Both the position numbers and the translations under genes were made by a program. This document shows, one piece after another, positions 30,171 to 32,039 of a stretch of 32,039 nt of DNA. A model generated the notes under the pieces. That model saw only the letters and a program-made list of their open reading frames with translations, was not told where the DNA came from and ran no database searches. The stretch lies in NCBI GenBank assembly GCA_904502015.1, contig CAJGEA010000005.1, forward strand, positions 1 to 32,039. Direction: 5' to 3'. Source of the DNA: an uncultured Clostridia bacterium. GTDB lineage: Bacteria > Bacillota > Clostridia > Oscillospirales > CAG-272. Each line of letters starts with the position of its first letter. The stretch's first letter is position 1.

Positions 30171-31172
30171 ATGGTTTTGTATATGATGAGAACGCAGAAC
30201 GCGGGAGAGCTTGCGGGTTTCTCCCGAAACTATGATTTGATCCGCACCGTTATGCTGGGGCACGCCGTGGGCGACGCGCTGGGCGTGCCCGTGGAGTTTC
30301 GGAGCAGGAGCGTGCTGGACGGCGATCCCGTGACCGATATGCGCGGCTACGGCACGTACCCCTATCCTGCGGGCACGTGGAGTGACGATACCAGCATGAG
30401 CCTGTGCGCGCTGGAGGCGATGGGGGATCCCGAATTCAGCTACGAGCGCGTCATGGAGAATTTCGCGGGCTGGCTTCTCAATAACCGCTTTACGGCAACG
30501 GGGGAGTGCTTTGACGTAGGCGGCACCTGCTTGCGTGCAATCAAAAATTATTCTGTCCACAAGCTGCCGCCTCACAAGTGCGGCCTGCGTGACGAGTGTT
30601 CCAACGGCAACGGCTCGCTGATGCGGATCCATCCCTTCGCGCTGTACGCCTACGTGAAGGAAATGGATTTTGACGGCGAGGACGGCTGGGGTGTGTGGAT
30701 CTCGCGCGGCTCCGCGCTCACTCACGCGCATGATCGCGCCGCGCTGGGTTGCCTGATCTACGCGTTCGTGCTGATGGGCATTCTGTCCAATCCCACCAAG
30801 GAGGGAGTCCGCGCGGGCATTCGGCAGGCAGGGGAGCGGTTGTCCGCTTATCCCGAATTTGAGGCATACCAACGTATTTTTGCCTCGGATTTTGAAGCAC
30901 TCCCAAGAGACGAGATCAGCGGCAGCGGCTACGTCGTGGATACGCTGGAGGCCGCGCTGTGGTGCCTGCTCACAACCGATTCTTATCGGGCGTGCGTGCT
31001 GAAGGCGGTCAATCTGGGCGAGGATACCGACACGGTCGGTGCCGTTGCGGGCGGTCTGGCCGCCGCGCTGTACGGGGCGGCCGCCATTCCCACCGAGTGG
31101 CTGGATACCCTGCAGGGCTCGGACGAGATCACCGCGCTGTGCCGCGCCGCGGCGGAGAGATGGTCGATGTGA
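30171..31172 (+). CDS. ADP-ribosylglycohydrolase (ARH/DraG family), 333 aa
   Basis: It removes ADP-ribose from modified proteins or other acceptors, or hydrolyses related compounds, using two magnesium ions. The family motifs are all present: GDALGVPVEF (34-43), WSDDTSM (70-76, metal-binding Asp pair), SNGNGSLMR (144-152), SALTHAH (181-187) and VNLGEDTDTVGAVAGGLAAAL (280-300, second metal site). The mature part starts near residue 20; the first 20 residues vary, so the start could also be one of the ATGs at 30183 or 30186. Its ribosome binding site lies in a hairpin. A lone ARH protein may reverse an ADP-ribosyltransferase encoded elsewhere; no such gene is seen here. It precedes the retron by about 30 bases of intergenic DNA. 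Confidence 0.93.
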   Translation: MVLYMMRTQNAGELAGFSRNYDLIRTVMLGHAVGDALGVPVEFRSRSVLDGDPVTDMRGYGTYPYPAGTWSDDTSMSLCALEAMGDPEFSYERVMENFAGWLLNNRFTATGECFDVGGTCLRAIKNYSVHKLPPHKCGLRDECSNGNGSLMRIHPFALYAYVKEMDFDGEDGWGVWISRGSALTHAHDRAALGCLIYAFVLMGILSNPTKEGVRAGIRQAGERLSAYPEFEAYQRIFASDFEALPRDEISGSGYVVDTLEAALWCLLTTDSYRACVLKAVNLGEDTDTVGAVAGGLAAALYGAAAIPTEWLDTLQGSDEITALCRAAAERWSM

Positions 31173-31205
31173 GCGGTCTTACGGCGCTTTATTTGCCCAA
31201 ACCGC

Positions 31206-31233
31206 TTGACAGAATCTGAAAAAGCAGTATAAT
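31206..31233 (+). promoter_or_regulatory. Promoter of the retron RNA
   Basis: TTGACA (31206-31211) and TATAAT (31228-31233), both perfect, with a 16-base spacer. The expected transcription start, at about 31240, falls at the start of the a1 repeat. Confidence 0.85.
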
Positions 31234-31236
31234 AGA

Positions 31237-31501
31237 TGTAGAACAACAGTGTATTTCGATTTTTTCGGAAGGGATGGCGAGTCGTCATCTTACACGTATG
31301 CTAACCGTATTCGCTGCACAAGCCCTACAAAAGCGTTTCTTCCAAGCGCCAGCGCTGTCAGAAAGCTTTTGCTTAACGGGCTTGTTCCGCTCAGACGAAA
31401 CGCTCGACGTAGCGTCAGCAAGGCAATGCACGCTCCGCTTTGCATTGCCCTGCTTATTCTACGCCTGCGCGCTTCGCCGTACAAATTGGTGTTGTTCTAT
31501 A
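31237..31501 (+). ncRNA. Putative retron msr-msd RNA
   Basis: About 260 bases without a coding frame lie between a consensus promoter and a retron-type reverse transcriptase. The ends form a perfect 10-bp inverted repeat, TAGAACAACA (31239-31248) and TGTTGTTCTA (31490-31499), as expected for a1/a2. Inside are a hairpin at 31273-31289 (GATGGC/GTCATC, one G-U pair), GACG/CGTC at 31406-31416, and a long stem at 31417-31430/31441-31454. The long stem is AGCA-a-GGCAATGCA against TGCATTGCC-c-TGCT with a 10-base loop, the best candidate for the main msd stem. The boundary between msr and msd and the branching guanosine cannot be fixed by eye. Confidence 0.75.
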
Positions 31502-31523
31502 ATGGATCGGGGAGGTGAGCTGA

Positions 31524-32039
31524 TTGATCGTTTACAGAGATCTTGCGTCGGTTGAGCGAGATCTGGGCTTTCCCGCGAAAACCTTGTATGGGTTGAGCAA
31601 CAATCCGCAAAAGCACTACCGCACCGTGCATATTCCCAAGCGCGACGGGGGCGTGCGTAAGCTCTCGGTCCCCGATCCGATTCTGAAACGGGTACAGCGC
31701 GCCATTGCTGACCAAATTCTCGCGTATTACCCCGTTTCGCGCTACGCCACGGCGTACACGGCGGGCAGCAGCGTCCAAAGAAACGCGCGGCCGCACGTGG
31801 GGAAGGGAAAGCTCCTGAAGCTGGATATTGAGGGCTTTTTCGACCATATTACCTATTCGAGTGTGAAAAATATCGTTTTCTATGAGGAGAAATTCTCCGA
31901 GCCCATCCGCATATTGCTGACCATGCTCTGCTACTACAAGGAGTCCCTTCCGCAGGGCGCGCCGTCCTCGCCCGCGATCACGAATATCATTATGTATGAT
32001 TTTGACGAGAAGGTGGGGGCGTACTGCCGAGGAAAGGGC
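31524..32039 (+). CDS. Retron-type reverse transcriptase, N-terminal 172 codons (runs off the window)
   Basis: It would synthesise the branched RNA-DNA (msDNA) from the RNA just upstream. Motifs: SVPDPILKRVQRAI (about 48-61); the retron-specific NAxxH as NARPH (87-91); LLKLDIEGFFDHIT (97-110), carrying the first catalytic aspartate (Asp101); and LPQGAPSSPAITN (142-154), domain 4 of the polymerase. The YxDD motif and the region Y/VTG part lie beyond the window end. The start is TTG at 31524: an in-frame TGA lies immediately before it, and GGAGGTGA (31511-31518) is a strong ribosome binding site 5-6 bases upstream. Because the gene starts at TTG, a search limited to ATG starts misses it; the antisense frame there is a shadow. 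The effector gene and retron type are not visible. Confidence 0.93.
   Translation, partial: MIVYRDLASVERDLGFPAKTLYGLSNNPQKHYRTVHIPKRDGGVRKLSVPDPILKRVQRAIADQILAYYPVSRYATAYTAGSSVQRNARPHVGKGKLLKLDIEGFFDHITYSSVKNIVFYEEKFSEPIRILLTMLCYYKESLPQGAPSSPAITNIIMYDFDEKVGAYCRGKG

Noticed and set aside
31249..31555. Plus- and minus-strand frames of 60-116 codons around 31250-31850
   Set aside because: They cover the retron RNA or lie antisense to the reverse transcriptase; the structured RNA and the TTG-started RT explain the region better.

Overview
The window looks like chromosome from an anaerobic, saccharolytic gut-type Clostridia (Firmicutes), probably an uncultured Oscillospirales-like lineage. The basis is moderately high GC coding DNA, strong AGGAGG-type ribosome binding sites, near-consensus sigma-A promoters, a class A RNase P RNA, and the families DUF1836, YebE/UPF0316, YetF, a SpoIVFB-like peptidase and a GH78 rhamnosidase. 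The species cannot be named from the sequence alone.

Left part (1-16.6 kb), ordinary chromosome. It holds a winged-helix regulator (-), RNase P RNA with its promoter, a DUF1836 regulator plus membrane protein operon (-), a site-2 protease, pyruvate kinase, an EamA transporter with a YebE-like membrane protein, a large secreted carbohydrate-active protein with a C-terminal GGC/TM/KKRED tail, a remnant of yetF, a zinc-ribbon membrane protein ending in a 15-bp tandem repeat, a PlsC-like acyltransferase and a GH78 rhamnosidase. Two dispersed palindromic repeat families lie between these genes, along with two short tandem repeat arrays.

Right part (16.7-32 kb), accessory character. A minus-strand operon carries a ClpP peptidase with an intact triad, a long AAA+-like protein without a P-loop that overlaps clpP by 23 bases, a soluble VirD4/TraG-type coupling ATPase and a double winged-helix protein. 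Divergent from it are an HTH sensor-regulator, a RelA/SpoT-like protein (HD, eroded synthetase, TGS) and a Doc/Fic-like protein lacking the motif histidine. Then follow a metallophosphoesterase, a dGTPase (-), a polytopic membrane protein with an HETRH metallopeptidase motif, a degenerate alpha/beta hydrolase and an ADP-ribosylglycohydrolase.

At the right edge is the start of a retron. It has a promoter, a roughly 260-nt structured RNA bounded by a 10-bp a1/a2 inverted repeat, and a reverse transcriptase that starts at TTG and carries the retron-specific NAxxH motif. The reading frame leaves the window before its YxDD motif.

The two main candidates for something new are the ClpP / pseudo-AAA+ / coupling-ATPase operon with its divergent alarmone-like module, and the retron with any effector genes beyond the window. 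Functional links between the genes are inferred from neighbourhood only.
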